From: Mediterraneibacter hominis
GTDB taxonomy: Bacteria > Bacillota > Clostridia > Lachnospirales > Lachnospiraceae
Direction: 5' to 3'
DNA length: 64,000 bases
Assembly: GCF_014287475.1 (NCBI RefSeq)
Contig: NZ_JACOPF010000006.1
Coordinates: 15,311 to 79,310 of the forward strand
A program made the translations under genes and the position numbers. Of this stretch, positions 62,342 to 64,000 are shown one piece after another. The notes under the pieces were generated by a model that saw only the letters and a program-made list of their open reading frames with translations, searched no databases and was not told the DNA's origin. How positions within the stretch are numbered: the stretch's first letter is position 1; each line of letters begins with the position of its first letter.

Positions 62342-63109
62342 ATGAATGATGAAGTAAATAGGGTGAATTTTGTAGAAATACAACAAAGCATTGATGCTGT
62401 ATATTATGAGACAAGTAATCTAAAAAATATGATTCAATGTCAAAGAATTCATAAAAAGTCTTTCCAAGGATATAGAAACTGTTTTAAGGGAAAAACGGTA
62501 GTTCTAATGGGAGCAGGCCCTACTGCAAAGCGCCATAAAAAGATAAAAGACGCAGTGTATGTTGGCGTAAATAATGCATGTCTATTGCCCCAGGTACAAT
62601 TTAATTATTTATTTTGTCAAGATTTTTATATGAATGCAGAGAAGAAACATGCAATATTAAATTATAGAAAGGAATCTTGTACTAAGTTTTTTGGGATTAT
62701 ACCGGATAAAAGGATACAGAGTTGCAGAAATACAGAGTGCGCTAAACATGTTAGAAGATGTCCTAAATATTATATTATTGATGGAAATGCAAAAACGTAT
62801 TATATATACGATCTTTATCAGAATAAAATTGCACTGGATATAGAAAATGAACCTCTGAAGGCAGACGGCATTATTTTTTGTGCATTACAATTTATATTAC
62901 ACTGCCATCCGAGTAAAATATATATAGTAGGATGTGACTGTACTTCCGGTTTTTTTTATGAGTCAGAAATAACTTTTGACAACACGTATATGATAGAAAT
63001 GTGGCATGAATTTAAGGAATATATAGATGAATTTTATTCAGATATAGAAATTGTATCTATAAATCCGGTTGGATTAAAGGGATTATTTATTGACTATTAT
63101 GATGAATAG
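62342..63109 (+). CDS. Putative transferase, DUF115/GT42-like fold (paralogue of 52,771)
   Basis: A 255-residue protein aligned along its whole length with residues ~100-353 of the 52,771 product. Shared landmarks are YETSNLKNMIQCQ, VVLMGAGPTAKRHKK, YVGVNNACLL, NYLFCQDFYMNAEKK, HVRRCPKYY, LQFILHCHPSKIYIVGCDCTSGFFYESEITFDN (core IVGCDCTSGFFY) and INPVGLKGLF. The coiled-coil N-terminus is missing. It is the last gene of the AT-rich cassette. Two copies in one operon suggest two linkages or two acceptor positions for the same activated sugar (inference). Confidence 0.6.
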   Translation: MNDEVNRVNFVEIQQSIDAVYYETSNLKNMIQCQRIHKKSFQGYRNCFKGKTVVLMGAGPTAKRHKKIKDAVYVGVNNACLLPQVQFNYLFCQDFYMNAEKKHAILNYRKESCTKFFGIIPDKRIQSCRNTECAKHVRRCPKYYIIDGNAKTYYIYDLYQNKIALDIENEPLKADGIIFCALQFILHCHPSKIYIVGCDCTSGFFYESEITFDNTYMIEMWHEFKEYIDEFYSDIEIVSINPVGLKGLFIDYYDE

Positions 63110-63152
63110 GAAGAGATACACAGCTCAATTCATATTAAGAAGGGATTAACCT

Positions 63153-64000
63153 ATGATGAAAAATCAACGAACAAAACGGATATGGTATAAGTTAACAGGC
63201 TATTTTTTCATAGCCCTCTATGCCCTCTGTGCGATTGCCTTCCTTACCTTCTGTGCGGACTTACACATGTTTCCAGTAACCTACATGGTGATCGCAGCGG
63301 CGGTATTTGCTATCTTTGGGGTTATATTTGCTATCATGCAGGAGAAATTTATCCTTTCGATTGTGTCGGACATACTGTGCACATTGCTGGCGGCGGGCTG
63401 TATTTTTGGATGTTATTATATCCATAAGACGAATACGACCATTCAGGAGGTTGCCACTGCGGATAAGCAGACAGATATAGTGTCTGTATATGTGATGAAG
63501 GAAGATCCTGCACAGAGTATCGAGGACGCGGCGGATTACTCTTTTGGAATCAGCACGACCATTGACAGAAAGAATACGGACAAGACGGTGAAGAAGCTGG
63601 AGGAAACTCTGGGAAATACACTGGATACACAGGAATATGACAATGTGTTTGACATGGCGGATGATTTGAAGGAAGGAAAACTAGGTGCGATTATTTTAAA
63701 CAGCGCGTATCTGGGAATTATCGCGGATGTGGAAGGCTATGAATGGGCGGGAACCGACTTGCGGGAAATTACGAATGTGGCACATGAAGCAGAAGAGGAA
63801 GAGACAGCGGCAGTGCCGGACAATGTACCGGATACTTTTATCATGTATTTAAGTGGGATTGATACCTACGGAGGAGTGTCGGCACGCTCCAGAAGTGATG
63901 TGAATATCCTTGCTGTGGTAAACACAGAGACAAAAAATGTTCTGCTGCTCTCTACGCCTCGTGACTATTATGTGGAATATTCTGTGACGGGAGGAGCAAA
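63153..64000 (+). CDS. LytR-CpsA-Psr (LCP) family protein, N-terminal part (runs off right edge)
   Basis: 282 codons are present. The N-terminus has a short cytosolic basic part and three hydrophobic segments, an accessory-domain region with many acidic residues (about 95-220), then the start of the LCP catalytic domain: IMYLSGIDTYGGVSARSRSDVNILA (core SGIDTYGGVSARSRSD) and LLLSTPRDYYV, which supply the phosphate-binding arginines and aspartates. LCP enzymes attach polysaccharide or teichoic acid to peptidoglycan. AAGGGA precedes tandem ATGs at 63153 and 63156. G+C content is visibly higher than in the preceding cassette. Confidence 0.92.
   Translation, partial: MMKNQRTKRIWYKLTGYFFIALYALCAIAFLTFCADLHMFPVTYMVIAAAVFAIFGVIFAIMQEKFILSIVSDILCTLLAAGCIFGCYYIHKTNTTIQEVATADKQTDIVSVYVMKEDPAQSIEDAADYSFGISTTIDRKNTDKTVKKLEETLGNTLDTQEYDNVFDMADDLKEGKLGAIILNSAYLGIIADVEGYEWAGTDLREITNVAHEAEEEETAAVPDNVPDTFIMYLSGIDTYGGVSARSRSDVNILAVVNTETKNVLLLSTPRDYYVEYSVTGGA

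Noticed and set aside
1..64000. CRISPR arrays, tRNA or rRNA genes
   Set aside because: No regularly spaced long repeats, cloverleaf patterns or rRNA-like stretches were recognised by eye; an automated scan was not possible.

Overview
The window looks like chromosome of an anaerobic, low-to-moderate G+C Gram-positive, most probably a gut Lachnospiraceae-like clostridium. The grounds are strong AGGAGG-type ribosome sites, lipoprotein solute-binding proteins, an oxygen-sensitive glycyl radical enzyme with its activase, Cys-type sulfatases, an EFR1-type flavodoxin/ferredoxin protein and a LytR-CpsA-Psr protein. Nearly all genes are on the + strand; three regulators and a transposase fragment are on the - strand. 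The assignment is by gene content only.

Layout. (1) 1-463: 5' part of an IS91-like transposase running off the left edge. (2) 464-5,725: AraC-type regulator divergent from a ROK sugar kinase, a glycyl radical enzyme of unassigned substrate and its radical-SAM activase. (3) 5,749-5,880: a block of nested inverted repeats. (4) 5,910-20,388: mannose-6-phosphate isomerase, a DeoR regulator, and two operons separated by a divergent GntR/UTRA gene. They hold a NanE-like epimerase, two Gfo/Idh/MocA oxidoreductases, two TIM-barrel isomerases, a ribose-type ABC importer, a PfkB kinase and a DERA-like aldolase, which together make a complete but unassigned rare-sugar pathway. A shared 16-base element links the two promoters. 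(5) 20,716-35,493: a LacI-controlled operon whose gene order matches the E. coli ycjMNOPQRSTU cluster (glucoside/guloside interconversion plus GH13 and GH65 phosphorylases and beta-phosphoglucomutase), but with two leaderless sulfatases inserted between the ycjP-like and ycjQ-like genes. (6) 35,701-43,711: housekeeping and stress genes: thioesterase, an ECF sigma factor with its own ECF-type promoter and an anti-sigma factor, a nucleotidyltransferase, GalE, SseB, an EFR1 protein, an acetyltransferase, MntP and a small XRE regulator. (7) 43,944-64,000: a surface-polysaccharide operon.

The polysaccharide operon begins with G+C-richer glycosyltransferase genes, turns AT-rich inside the ABC export permease near 47.4 kb, and returns to higher G+C at the LCP gene near 63.15 kb, as expected of an exchanged serotype cassette. 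It encodes an ABC exporter whose ATPase is fused to an extracellular cohesin/cadherin-like head, two ARDGY-type HAD-related proteins, a CMP-Kdo-synthetase homologue, a DRE-TIM aldolase fused to a putative transferase domain, two paralogous putative transferases, a DUF4422-GT8 fusion, a methyltransferase, the CDP-glucose to CDP-4-keto-6-deoxyglucose pathway and UDP-galactopyranose mutase.

The two most promising undescribed systems are the sulfatase-containing ycj-type operon (inferred use of a sulfated glycoside imported intact and desulfated in the cytosol) and the aldolase/CMP-transferase/putative transferase set (inferred synthesis of a CMP-activated 2-keto-3-deoxy acid in an organism with no lipopolysaccharide).
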